DNA from: Phycisphaerae bacterium
Lineage (GTDB): Bacteria > Planctomycetota > Phycisphaerae > UBA1845 > PWPN01
Direction of reading: 5' to 3'
NCBI GenBank assembly: GCA_012729395.1
Contig: JAAYDF010000244.1
Span: 16,511 to 80,510 of the forward strand
Length of the DNA: 64,000 nucleotides
Below the pieces are notes generated by a model. It was not told the origin of the DNA, did no database searches, and saw only the letters and a list, made by a program, of their open reading frames with translations. Both the position numbers and the translations under genes were made by a program. Positions within the stretch are counted from its first letter, which is position 1; the number at the start of each line of letters is the position of its first letter. Shown here piece by piece: positions 20,449 to 28,026 of the stretch.

Positions 20449-20844
20449 GCGGGTAATACCTCCAAGGGGGCCGGCAAGACGCTTACCCGCTCTCGATTCG
20501 CGAGGTCGCTGGCCCGGGTTTCGTTCCGCACACCCGGCGGGTACGGCGGGTGGCCATGGTATGCAACGCGTTCGGCAGCGTCAATCAATCGCCCCGGACG
20601 ATCACCCAGCACATTCCGGATCGGTGCAATGGGCTGCTGTCCGGGCATGGGAGAACGGCCGCGGGTCGCCCCTGGGAGCGGGTTTCCCGCGATGACCGCC
20701 TTGTGCCTGCACCCAAGGAGCGCATCAGATTCGCTCCCGCCGCGCTCGGATGGGACGCCGGTGCTTGACGGTCCCCATGGGTCACGATAACCTTCCCCCT
20801 CGACTGTTCATTGAGCCTCACGCGCATGATAAGGGAGGCGAGTC
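20449..20844. other. Intergenic region between divergent hldE and transporter genes
   Basis: No gene, tRNA or clear repeat seen in about 396 bases; open frames here are all GC-rich shadows without ribosome sites. It must carry the divergent promoters for hldE-gmhA and the NCS1-like transporter, but no confident -35/-10 pair was found. Confidence 0.4.
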
Positions 20845-22809
20845 GTGTCCAATCCAGCCCCCGTAACCACTGAAGCTTTGGCCGCTCGCCTGGATAAACT
20901 GTACGAGTTCGAACGCGAGCCCGTCACCCAGGACAAGCTTCATAGCGGTAGACGTTTCGCGGGCTTATTTGCCGGCGAGCACGTGGCCGCCACCGAGTTT
21001 GTCATCGGGGCCTTGTTCGTGCAATGGGGAGCCAGTGCCAGCGACCTGATCTGGGGCTTGGTGCTCGGCAACCTGCTGGCCGTCCTTTCCTGGGCGTTTA
21101 TCTGCGCACCGATCGCCGTGCGGACCCGCATTACCCTCTACTGGTATGCCCGCCGCATCATCGGCCCCGGGCTGACCGTGATCTACAATATCGTCAACGC
21201 CATGCTGTACTGTTGCCTCGCGGCGGCGATGATCGGGGTGTCCGGATCGGCGGTCATCATGGCGCTCAACAAGATCCCCATGATCCCGTACATCAAGCAT
21301 CCCGAGATGACCGATGTGTTGCCCAACAGCGTCGGGTGGGTGCTCGTCGTGTTGGGGGTCGGGGCGGTCGTGGTCCTGCTGGCCATCCTGGGCTTCAAGA
21401 AGCTCAGCCAGTTTTCCTCCGTGTGCTCACCCTGGATGTTCCTGATTTTCATCGCCGGGGCGGTGGCGTCGCTGCCCAAGCTGGGCGAGTTCAACAGTGC
21501 CGCCGACCTCTGGCGAATCGCGGAGACGAGCATCTGGAAGGGCGAACCGCAGAAACGAGAGCTATGTCGGCTGGAGCATTCGGCCGTCGACCCCGCCGCC
21601 GCGGATTTCGCTGCCAGCCTGGGTAGCGCGATCGAGAAGCAGGCACCCGGCAAGGTTGATCCCGCCGCGATGGAACTGGCCACGTCCTCGCCGGAGGGCG
21701 ATCGGTGGGAGCTCAAGAGCAAGGGGACGACCTTTCTCGCTCAGAGGGAGGCCGGCGGCCTGGTGGTCTACGAGTTGATGGAGAAACTGGGCTTCTGGCA
21801 TATCGTGTTCTTCGGGTGGTTCTGCAACCTGGCGATGCACGTCGGATTGTCCGACATGGCCTTGTTCCGTTATGCCCGCAAGTGGTATTACGGTTTCTAC
21901 TCGGCGCTTGGCATGTACCTGGGGCACTTCTTGGCGTGGATTTGCGCGGGTGTCATGGGCGCGGCCGTCGCCGCCGGGTTGAATCCCGGCGAGATGGCCG
22001 ACACCGCCGCCGGCGCCGCGGGTGTGCTCGCCGTGCTCATCGCCGGCTGGACCACCGCCAATCCGACCATCTATCGTGCCGGCCTGGCTTTGCAGATCGT
22101 GACGCCCAACTGGCCGCGCTGGAAGGTGACTTTCGCCGCGGGTGCCATCACCACCGTGGCGGGCTTCTTCCCCGCCATCTTCATGAAACTGCTGGATTTC
22201 GTCGCCATCTATGGCTTGACCCTGATGCCCATCGGTGCGGTGATCGTTGTCGAGCACTGGTTCTTTCCCAAGCTCGGGCTGCGGCAGTACTGGGCGGATA
22301 AACGCAAGATGCTGTTCAACCCGGCGGCCCTGATTAGCTGGGCGGCGGTGCTGGTGATCTGTTTCCCGATCGAGCAGTTTACCGGCGGGGCGCTGCGCTC
22401 GCCGATGGCGATCCTCGGCGTGCACCTGTTCTACCGCTGGTTGCCGGGCTGGTTTATAGCCGCGATTCTCTACATCGTGCTGGCGGCGGCTATGGGGGCT
22501 AAGGCGGTCGCGGGCGAAGTGGTGGAGCAGCCGGTCGATAGCAGGGGCACGGGCGGAGCATCCGCTCCACCAGAGAAGGGCCTTTCCGCCCTCGGGCCAA
22601 CAGCCTGGTTGGCGGGCGCCGTGGCCTTGCTGGCCCTGGCCTTCTGCATCGTTTTGCCTCTCCTCGTCTTCCTGGGCGGGTCGGACCCGCAAGTCTATGA
22701 CGCGAACATGGCCATTTACAAGAAGTGCCTCATGGTGGCCACGGTCGTCTACTTCATCGCGGCGATCGTCTGGGCTGGCGAACGCGAGAAGCTTCAGCCC
22801 GCCGAGTAG
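20845..22809 (+). CDS. NCS1-like nucleobase/cation symporter with a hydrophilic insert
   Basis: Integral membrane permease, probably importing a nucleobase or related solute with a cation. At least 12 hydrophobic helices are visible, with NCS1-like features near the N-terminus (GEHVAATEFVIGALFVQWGA and LVLGNLLAVLSWAFICAPIA) and an AGWTTANPTIYRAGLAL helix. Unusual: between helices about 6 and 7 (residues 225-315) a hydrophilic segment without hydrophobic helices (from WRIAETSIWKGEPQKREL to GLVVYELMEKL) is inserted, and a proline-rich loop precedes the last two helices, making 654 residues against about 420-500 for family members. GTG start with AAGGGAGG 7 nt upstream. Substrate not predictable. 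Confidence 0.8.
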   Translation: MSNPAPVTTEALAARLDKLYEFEREPVTQDKLHSGRRFAGLFAGEHVAATEFVIGALFVQWGASASDLIWGLVLGNLLAVLSWAFICAPIAVRTRITLYWYARRIIGPGLTVIYNIVNAMLYCCLAAAMIGVSGSAVIMALNKIPMIPYIKHPEMTDVLPNSVGWVLVVLGVGAVVVLLAILGFKKLSQFSSVCSPWMFLIFIAGAVASLPKLGEFNSAADLWRIAETSIWKGEPQKRELCRLEHSAVDPAAADFAASLGSAIEKQAPGKVDPAAMELATSSPEGDRWELKSKGTTFLAQREAGGLVVYELMEKLGFWHIVFFGWFCNLAMHVGLSDMALFRYARKWYYGFYSALGMYLGHFLAWICAGVMGAAVAAGLNPGEMADTAAGAAGVLAVLIAGWTTANPTIYRAGLALQIVTPNWPRWKVTFAAGAITTVAGFFPAIFMKLLDFVAIYGLTLMPIGAVIVVEHWFFPKLGLRQYWADKRKMLFNPAALISWAAVLVICFPIEQFTGGALRSPMAILGVHLFYRWLPGWFIAAILYIVLAAAMGAKAVAGEVVEQPVDSRGTGGASAPPEKGLSALGPTAWLAGAVALLALAFCIVLPLLVFLGGSDPQVYDANMAIYKKCLMVATVVYFIAAIVWAGEREKLQPAE

Positions 22810-22862
22810 AGGCGGCATTCCGCGTCTACTCCCAGAGCAACGAGCCCGGAGCGCCGCCAACG

Positions 22863-23089
22863 AGCCCGAAGCGCAAGCGCCGGGAGTAGAAGAGCGTCAG
22901 CGACGTGCGCCCCAACGAGCCCGGAGCGCGAGCGACGGGGCGGTGGAGCGTAAGCGACGTACACCAACGAGCCTGCAGTGCCAATAACCAGCCCGAAGCA
23001 CAAGCGCCGGGAATGGAAGAGCGTCAGCGACGTGCGCCAACGAGCCCGGAGCGCGAGCGACGGGGCGGTGGAGCGTAAGCGACGTACAC
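22863..23089. repeat. Tandem direct repeat, two copies of about 101 bp (plus orientation)
   Basis: Copy 1 (22863-22964) and copy 2 (22990-23089) are near-identical: AGCCCGAAGC, AAGCGCCGGGA, AGAGCGTCAGCGACGTGCGC, GAGCCCGGAGCGCGAGCGAC, GTGGAGCGTAAGCGACGTAC in the same order. Some sub-units recur in each copy (CAACGAGCCC; GAGCGNNAGCGACGT). No spacer diversity, so not CRISPR. Same family as repeats at 63.4-63.9 kb. Confidence 0.85.
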
Positions 23090-23112
23090 ACCCAAGCGTC
23101 CTATCGTTAATG

Positions 23113-23260
23113 CCGGAACTTGTACGTCGCTGACGCTCCGCGGTCCCATCGCTTGCGCTCGGGGCTCGTTGGGGCGCATCGCTTGCGCTCGGGGCTCGTT
23201 GGCGGCGCATCGCTTGCGCGCGGGGCTCGCTGGAACGCGTCTCTTACTCCGCAAGCTCGC
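23113..23260. repeat. Same repeat family in inverted orientation
   Basis: GTACGTCGCTGACGCTCCG at 23122 and three tandem copies of GCTTGCGC(T/G)CGGGGCTCG (from about 23150, 23180, 23211) are reverse complements of the units at 22863-23089. The whole 22.84-23.26 kb stretch is thus a large imperfect inverted repeat centred near 23105, between the transporter stop and the argG stop. Confidence 0.8.
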
Positions 23261-23290
23261 TGGGGCGCGTTGCCGGTGTTGGGGGCTGGT

Positions 23291-24538
23291 TTACCGCTTC
23301 TTGCGCGGCCCCTTGCGGCCGGACGTGGTCCGTTCGACCAGATTGGTGATCTTGGTCGGCAGGCTAAACAGCCGAATGAACCCCGTGGCGTCCGTCGAGT
23401 CGTACTCGTCGCCCATGGTGAAGCTCGCCAGATCGGGCATGTACAGCGTCTTGGGGCTCTTGGCCCCGACCACGCGGCAGTTGCCCTTGTAGAGCTTGAC
23501 CCGGACCGTGCCGGTGACGTTCCGTGTCGTCGCGTTGAAGAAGGCATCGAGAGCCTGCCGCAATGGCGAGTACCACAGGCCGTAGTAGACCAGCTCGGCG
23601 TAACGCAGGGCGACCATCTGCTTGTAGTGGAAGGTCTCGCGGTCGAGGCAGATGTTCTCCAGGGCCTCGCGGGCGGCATAGAGGATCGTGCCGGCCGGCG
23701 TCTCGTACACCCCGCGCGATTTCATGCCTACCAGTCGATTCTCGACCAGGTCGATTTGCCCGATCGCGTGTCGCCCGCCGAGGGCGTTGAGCTTGGCGAT
23801 GATGCCTACGCCGTCCATACGCCGACCGTCGACCGCTACGGGCACGCCGGCCTCGAATTCGATCTCGACGTACGCACCGCGGTTGGGGGCCTTCTCGATC
23901 GGCACACTCAGCACCAGCATCTCATCCCGCGGCTCGTTCCAAGTCGATTCCAGCTCCGCCCCTTCGTGGCTCAGGTGCCACATGTTGCGGTCCCGCGAGT
24001 AGATCTTCTTCTTGGTCTGGTCGACGGGGATCTTGCGGGCCTTGGCGTACTCGATGGCCGCCTCGCGGCTACGCAGCTCGAATCGCGGATCCTTCCACGG
24101 AGCGATGATCTTCAGCGTCGGGTCCAGGGCCATGTAGGTCACCTCGAACCGCACTTGGTCGTTGCCCTTGCCGGTCGCCCCGTGGGCCACGGCGTCCGCT
24201 CCGTACTCGTGGGCGATCCGCACCTGCTCCTTGGCGATCAGCGGCCGGGCGATGGATGTGCCCAGAAGGTACTTGCCCTCGTAGACCGCGCCGCTCTTGA
24301 GCATCGGCCAGAGGAAGTCCTCGACCAGTTCCGCCCGCAGGTCGCCCACCACGCAGGCGCTCGCCCCGCTGGCCAGGGCTTTCTTCTTGATCGACTTCAG
24401 CTCGTCACCCTGGCCCAGCTCGGCCGCGAAGGCGATCACCTCGCAGCCGTACGTCTCGCGGATCCACGGCAAAATCACGCTCGTGTCCAACCCGCCGGAG
24501 TAAGCGAGCACAACTTTCTTGGGGGCTTTGCCTGCCAT
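23291..24538 (-). CDS. argG: Argininosuccinate synthase
   Basis: Joins citrulline and aspartate using ATP in arginine synthesis. ATG 24538 gives [20 protein letters not shown] with the PP-loop SGGLDTS, followed by [28 protein letters not shown], and the C-terminal region [13 protein letters not shown] and FMGDEYDS-like sequence. 415 residues, slightly longer than typical because of a basic tail (RKGPRKKR). The frame stays open upstream for 470 nt but that part overlaps the antitoxin gene antisense and is not family-like. No other arg gene adjoins it. Confidence 0.96.
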   Translation of the reverse strand: MAGKAPKKVVLAYSGGLDTSVILPWIRETYGCEVIAFAAELGQGDELKSIKKKALASGASACVVGDLRAELVEDFLWPMLKSGAVYEGKYLLGTSIARPLIAKEQVRIAHEYGADAVAHGATGKGNDQVRFEVTYMALDPTLKIIAPWKDPRFELRSREAAIEYAKARKIPVDQTKKKIYSRDRNMWHLSHEGAELESTWNEPRDEMLVLSVPIEKAPNRGAYVEIEFEAGVPVAVDGRRMDGVGIIAKLNALGGRHAIGQIDLVENRLVGMKSRGVYETPAGTILYAAREALENICLDRETFHYKQMVALRYAELVYYGLWYSPLRQALDAFFNATTRNVTGTVRVKLYKGNCRVVGAKSPKTLYMPDLASFTMGDEYDSTDATGFIRLFSLPTKITNLVERTTSGRKGPRKKR

Positions 24539-24857
24539 GTTCAATGTTCCTCGATTCTGGTTACCTTCCAAATCAAGCTCAGCATTATCCGGACCGCTGG
24601 TCGGCTTGTCCAGCGGGGTGAACAGTCGCGTCCGATCTGCTTTTGTGACGATATCGACTGCAGAGGGCCCGACACCCCGCCGCTGGAGGACGAGGAAATG
24701 TTCTGGGCTGCCGACCTCCTCCACCTGGTCGGGGAACGCTGACTCGCGGAACGGTTCGAGGTCCGGAAACGCGTGCATCCTTCGTTGCTGACCCGGGTCT
24801 CTGGCAATCGCGGTGACTGCCGGGTAAGATTCAAGGGTGCTTGAATCGAGGTGCTCT
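24539..24857. other. Divergent intergenic region argG / toxin-antitoxin
   Basis: About 319 bases with no gene. It must contain the argG promoter leftward and the toxin-antitoxin promoter rightward; no strong consensus promoter or operator palindrome was recognised. Confidence 0.35.
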
Positions 24858-25067
24858 ATGGAAGTTGGCGGCACGATCAAGGGCGGTGTTGTGGTGCTGG
24901 ACGCTCCACTGGAGGCCCCGGATGGGACACGAGTCAAGGTTGAGGTTGTCGACGGCGACGAGACTCCGGGCGAGTGGGTAAAGGCCTTTGCCGGCTGTGT
25001 TGAAGACATGCCCGAAGACTCATCTGTGAACTATCACCGTACTCTTTATGGGAACCGCGAACGATGA
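24858..25067 (+). CDS. Putative antitoxin of a VapBC-like type II pair
   Basis: 69-residue protein opening [17 protein letters not shown] and continuing [10 protein letters not shown]: the short beta-rich pattern (GTIKNGVIVLD, LPEGT-V-V) of DUF104/AF2212-like antitoxins. Start chosen at 24858 because GAGGTG lies about 6 nt upstream; an ATG-like codon 21 nt earlier has no site. The stop overlaps the toxin start as ATGA, the usual coupled layout. It would bind and neutralise the PIN toxin and repress its own promoter (inference). Confidence 0.7.
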   Translation: MEVGGTIKGGVVVLDAPLEAPDGTRVKVEVVDGDETPGEWVKAFAGCVEDMPEDSSVNYHRTLYGNRER

Positions 25068-25468
25068 GCCGCCGGCTGGCCGACGCCGCGTTGTTCATCG
25101 CGGTCCTCAATCGACGTGATCGGTTCCATTCCTGGGCATCCGAGTACTACCTTCGTACGCATGACCATCTGCTGGTCCCTTTTCCGGTGCTCGTTGAGGT
25201 TGGGAATTACTTCAGTGAGAGCGCCCGCCGTGATCGGGTGATCTCTTTCCTGCGGCAGGTTCGGAACGATGTGCGAGTCACCTGTGTGGGGCTGGACGCT
25301 GAGTTGATGAGTGAGGGCATGGACCTGTATGCCGCCCGGTCGGATCAGGAGTGGGGCCTCACTGATTGTATCTCGTTTGTGCTGATGAAAAAAGCTGGCA
25401 TCCAGGAGGCCGTGACGACCGACCATCACTTCGAGCAGGCGGGGTTCATGATTCTGATGAAGGGCTGA
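25064..25468 (+). CDS. PIN-domain toxin, VapC-like ribonuclease
   Basis: 134-residue PIN protein, probably a metal-dependent RNase inhibiting translation. Acidic residues fall in the expected places: Asp near the N-terminus (RLADAALFIAVLNRRDRFH), Glu in strand/helix 2 (VEVGNYF), Asp in GLTDCISFVLMKKAG, and TTDHHFEQAGFMIL as the C-terminal motif. The first motif reads DAALFIA rather than the common DTSxLIA. Coupled to the antitoxin by a 4-nt overlap; the pair stands alone between argG and fragmentary DNA. Confidence 0.85.
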   Translation: MSRRLADAALFIAVLNRRDRFHSWASEYYLRTHDHLLVPFPVLVEVGNYFSESARRDRVISFLRQVRNDVRVTCVGLDAELMSEGMDLYAARSDQEWGLTDCISFVLMKKAGIQEAVTTDHHFEQAGFMILMKG

Positions 25469-25564
25469 ATCGCAGGTGTCGGGCTAGCCGTCCTCATGCT
25501 CCACTGTGGCTGCCGGCGGTTTGCCTTATCCACCAGGCCAGCACAGGGGCATCGTCGCGGCGGG

Positions 25565-25963
25565 TCACGATGCGCGAGCCCGGACCTCTTCTAGCCTCAG
25601 GGTGACCGATGGGTCCGGCCCGGTGTCGTTGAAGCGAACGTGCAGGAAGCATTTGGCGACCCTGATTTGTAGTTCGATGCGGCCGTCCCGGGGCTGAGGG
25701 AAGTGCACCGGGTCGAGTCCGGCCATCACCTTGAGGCGGTTCACGACCCTTTGGATGGGCGGCTGTTCGTCGAGGTCGTAGTGGGGTACTTCGGGCAGCG
25801 GCTCGGATGGCCTCAGAACGCAAGGGTGTCTGTCGCCGTCGTACAGGTGGAGGATGAGGCAATTGACGTAGATCTTGGTCGGATTGGTTTCAACGAGAAG
25901 GCCGAATTCCTTCCAGTTGATCTCGCGTTCGTCCAAGGCATTTCGGCGTCCAAACGGCCACAT
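25565..25963 (-). CDS. Hypothetical protein resembling part of a type II secretion/pilus ATPase N-domain
   Basis: 132 residues with a strong ribosome site (GGAGG 7 nt before ATG 25963). The C-terminal half (VVNRLKVMAGLDPVHFPQPR, then DGRIELQIRVAKCFLHVRF) recalls the RIKVMxxLDxxxxRxPQDGRI segment of GspE/PilB ATPases, but the Walker domains are absent. It may be a stand-alone module or a truncated, re-purposed fragment; function unknown. The start lies inside the tail of a truncated methyltransferase frame. Confidence 0.5.
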   Translation of the reverse strand: MWPFGRRNALDEREINWKEFGLLVETNPTKIYVNCLILHLYDGDRHPCVLRPSEPLPEVPHYDLDEQPPIQRVVNRLKVMAGLDPVHFPQPRDGRIELQIRVAKCFLHVRFNDTGPDPSVTLRLEEVRARAS

Positions 25964-26012
25964 CACTGCACCTCCGATGCCTCCCTCCAGATTCTACCCC
26001 GCTTGATGTTGG

Positions 26013-26132
26013 GATTCCAGCCTGCCGGATCATCTCCTGCTGAAGGAAGTCGTACATGGGCACCAGCAGGGGGGCCATGTGGTCGTAGGCTTCGGCCATC
26101 TGGAGGAAACGTTGTCGATCTGCGGCATCCAT
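26013..26132 (-). pseudogene. N-terminal fragment of a class I SAM methyltransferase
   Basis: An ATG at 26132 with a good site (AGGAG, about 8 nt) begins 40 residues (MDAADRQRFLQMAEAYDHMA, then PLLVPMYDFLQQEM) that match the opening helix of small SAM-dependent methyltransferases (pattern FxxMAxxYDxMAPxLVPxYxFLQxE). The glycine-rich SAM motif that should follow is absent and the frame runs into unrelated sequence, overlapping the next gene's start. A truncated remnant by my reading. Confidence 0.5.
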
Positions 26133-26178
26133 ACTGAGACTCCTGACTCCAGTGTGAATGGGGAAGGCATGTGGCCGC

Positions 26179-27864
26179 TCAATGCTGCAGCCGTTCGAGC
26201 ATGATGCTGCGGATCAGATCCGTCGGCGCGGGCTGGCCGGTCCATCGCTGGAATTGGGCCGCCGCCTGGCCGACGAACATGGCCACGCCGTCCACTGTGC
26301 GACAGTTATGGTCACGGGCTTGCTGAAGCAGACGCGTCTCCATGGGGTTGTAGATCGTCTCGAACACGACCGTTGTCGGCGGCAGGTCGAACGTCGGCAG
26401 GGGGGTCTCGTCGGCGTTCGGCCACATGCCGATACTGGTGCATTGCACGACGACGTTGGCTTGGATGGCCGAGCGTGCTTCCCAAGGGAGGGCGGAGGCG
26501 CCGAACTCCGCGGCCAGTTGCTCCGCTTTGGCCAACGTGCGGTTGTAGATGGTGACCCGGCAGCCGGCGTCGATCAGGCCGGCCACGATGGCCCGGCTCG
26601 CGCCGCCGGCGCCCAACACCGCCGCCGACAAACCGCGCAGCCCCTCGGGCCCACGCTCCATGCCCGCACACAAAGCGTCCATCGCTCCGCGGTAGTCGGT
26701 GTTGTGCGCGGCCAAAGAGCCGCGGGCTTCAGCCCGCGCGGTCTTTCCGTGGTGTGTGGCGTTTTCATCGCGAGGGGCGCCGCGCGGGCTGAAGCCCGCG
26801 GCTCCTTGGTCATCCGGCGCGGGCTCGATCGCGAGTGTGTTTGCCGCCCCGATGCGGGCGGCAAGCGGCTCGATGTGGCCGGCGCGCTCGGCCACGTAGC
26901 GCAGCAGGTTCTGCTTGTGCGGGATGGTCACACTGCAGCCGGACAGGCCAAGCCACGGCCGGGCCAGGCAGCCGTCGATGAACGCCGCGAAGTCGGCATA
27001 GTCCGGCTCGACGCGAAGTGGCAGATACACGCCGTCATACCCGATCGCATCGAACGCGGCATTCATGATTGCCGGACTCATCGAGTGAGCCACCGGGCAG
27101 CCGATCACGCCGTACACCCTGGTGTCCGGCCGCAACGCATCCCAACGGTAGAGCGAGCGCATCTGCTTGATGGCAGGTTGCCCGGGGGCGGATTCCTTGC
27201 CCGTATCCAGGGCGGCAAAGGTCAGCAGCCCGCCCACCTTACCGGCCAGTACACGGGTGATCACACCCGCCTCGCCCATGGACAAACCGATAGCGGGGCC
27301 GGTGCGAGCGGACTCCCGCAGGGCATCGAGCATACGCAGGGCATCAGTGATGCGGTTCGCCTTGCAGGCGAGTTTGACCACGTGGGCCGGCTCGTTCCGC
27401 AGCTCGGCGAAGATCGCATCGAGGTTGGCGGGCGTCTCCGTGAAGTTATGCTTCGAGAGGATGAGCCGGCAGCGCGGCCTCTCCGCACCGGTATCGACCC
27501 TGCAGACCCGCCCGATCGCCTGCCGGAGCTGGGCAGAGCGCTTCCACGCATGGTACTCGACGTCGATGTAGTCCGCGCCCGCCTCGCCGGCGGCCACCAG
27601 CAGAGCAATCCTTTGCGTTTCCTCGCCATGCCACTGCCCGCCCTCCTCGGCGATCCTGCATGTGGCGATCGTCTGCCCTCCGGCCTGGCGAGCCTGTTCG
27701 ACCAGCCGGCACACCATGTGAGCGTCCGACCGCTCGAGGTAATCAAGCCGTAGCTCGATCATTCCCGCATTCGCTCGCTTGGCGGACTGGATGTCGGCGA
27801 AGGCCTGATCCTCCGCTCGGGCCGTCACTGGAACGCAGAGCATGGTCCGCTTCTCACTCATCAT
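26179..27864 (-). CDS. aroDE: Bifunctional 3-dehydroquinate dehydratase (type I) / shikimate dehydrogenase with REP-like insertion
   Basis: Two consecutive shikimate-pathway steps in one chain. AroD part (about 1-235): MIELRLDYLERSD, the catalytic His in SKHNF, and Schiff-base Lys in VVKLACKANR. AroE part (from about 255): GCPVAHSMSPAIMNAAFDAI, catalytic Lys in TIPHKQNLL, IGAANTLAIE, AHNTDYRGAM, AVLGAGGASRAIVAGL, TSIGMWPN and DGVAMFVGQAAAQFQRW. Between NTLAIE and NTDYRG, where other AroE proteins have a short turn, about 33 extra residues (352-384) are encoded by a 25-bp perfect inverted repeat and its spacer. All catalytic residues are kept, so it may still be active. Organisation as in plant and planctomycete fusions. 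Confidence 0.93.
   Translation of the reverse strand: MMSEKRTMLCVPVTARAEDQAFADIQSAKRANAGMIELRLDYLERSDAHMVCRLVEQARQAGGQTIATCRIAEEGGQWHGEETQRIALLVAAGEAGADYIDVEYHAWKRSAQLRQAIGRVCRVDTGAERPRCRLILSKHNFTETPANLDAIFAELRNEPAHVVKLACKANRITDALRMLDALRESARTGPAIGLSMGEAGVITRVLAGKVGGLLTFAALDTGKESAPGQPAIKQMRSLYRWDALRPDTRVYGVIGCPVAHSMSPAIMNAAFDAIGYDGVYLPLRVEPDYADFAAFIDGCLARPWLGLSGCSVTIPHKQNLLRYVAERAGHIEPLAARIGAANTLAIEPAPDDQGAAGFSPRGAPRDENATHHGKTARAEARGSLAAHNTDYRGAMDALCAGMERGPEGLRGLSAAVLGAGGASRAIVAGLIDAGCRVTIYNRTLAKAEQLAAEFGASALPWEARSAIQANVVVQCTSIGMWPNADETPLPTFDLPPTTVVFETIYNPMETRLLQQARDHNCRTVDGVAMFVGQAAAQFQRWTGQPAPTDLIRSIMLERLQH
26717..26804. repeat. REP-like inverted repeat inserted in aroDE
   Basis: Perfect 25-bp arms, GAGCCGCGGGCTTCAGCCCG plus CGCGG at 26717-26741 and its exact reverse complement at 26780-26804, separated by 38 bp. 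Each arm is itself partly palindromic (CGGGCT..AGCCCG). It adds whole codons to aroDE, coding about GFSPRG and EARGSL-type peptides on each side. A related copy lies at 27878-27974. Confidence 0.9.
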
Positions 27865-27877
27865 GACTGATTCCAGA

Positions 27878-27974
27878 CAACGAGCCGCGGGCCTCAGCCC
27901 GAGCGGGGCTTATGCGTTGAGCAAACGTTCATTCCCATCCCGGCACTGCGCGGGCTGAAGCCCGCGGCTCGTTG
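27878..27974. repeat. REP-like inverted repeat, second copy (intergenic)
   Basis: Arms at 27878-27904 (CAACGAGCCGCGGGCCTCAG onward) and 27948-27974 match the aroDE element with two mismatches between arms and a 43-bp spacer. A partial third arm follows (AAGCTCGCGGTCCGTTGGCG near 27986-28005). The element fills the gap between aroDE and the leuA stop. Confidence 0.85.
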
Positions 27975-28026
27975 GTGCTGCAAGGCAAAGCTCGCGGTCC
28001 GTTGGCGGTGCAGCCCGAAAACCGCC

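Noticed and set aside
21562..22860. Leftward 432-codon ORF antisense to the transporter
   Set aside because: No ribosome site and no motif; hydrophobic helices lie on the other strand.
22863..23089. Possible CRISPR array
   Set aside because: Only two long copies with shared rather than unique intervening sequence.
23120..24742. Rightward 540-codon ORF antisense to argG
   Set aside because: Argininosuccinate synthase motifs are all on the minus strand.
24539..25009. N-terminal extension of argG
   Set aside because: Overlaps the toxin-antitoxin genes antisense and is not family-like; start at 24538 fits.
26158..27753. Rightward 531-codon ORF antisense to aroDE
   Set aside because: AroD and AroE catalytic motifs confirm the minus strand.
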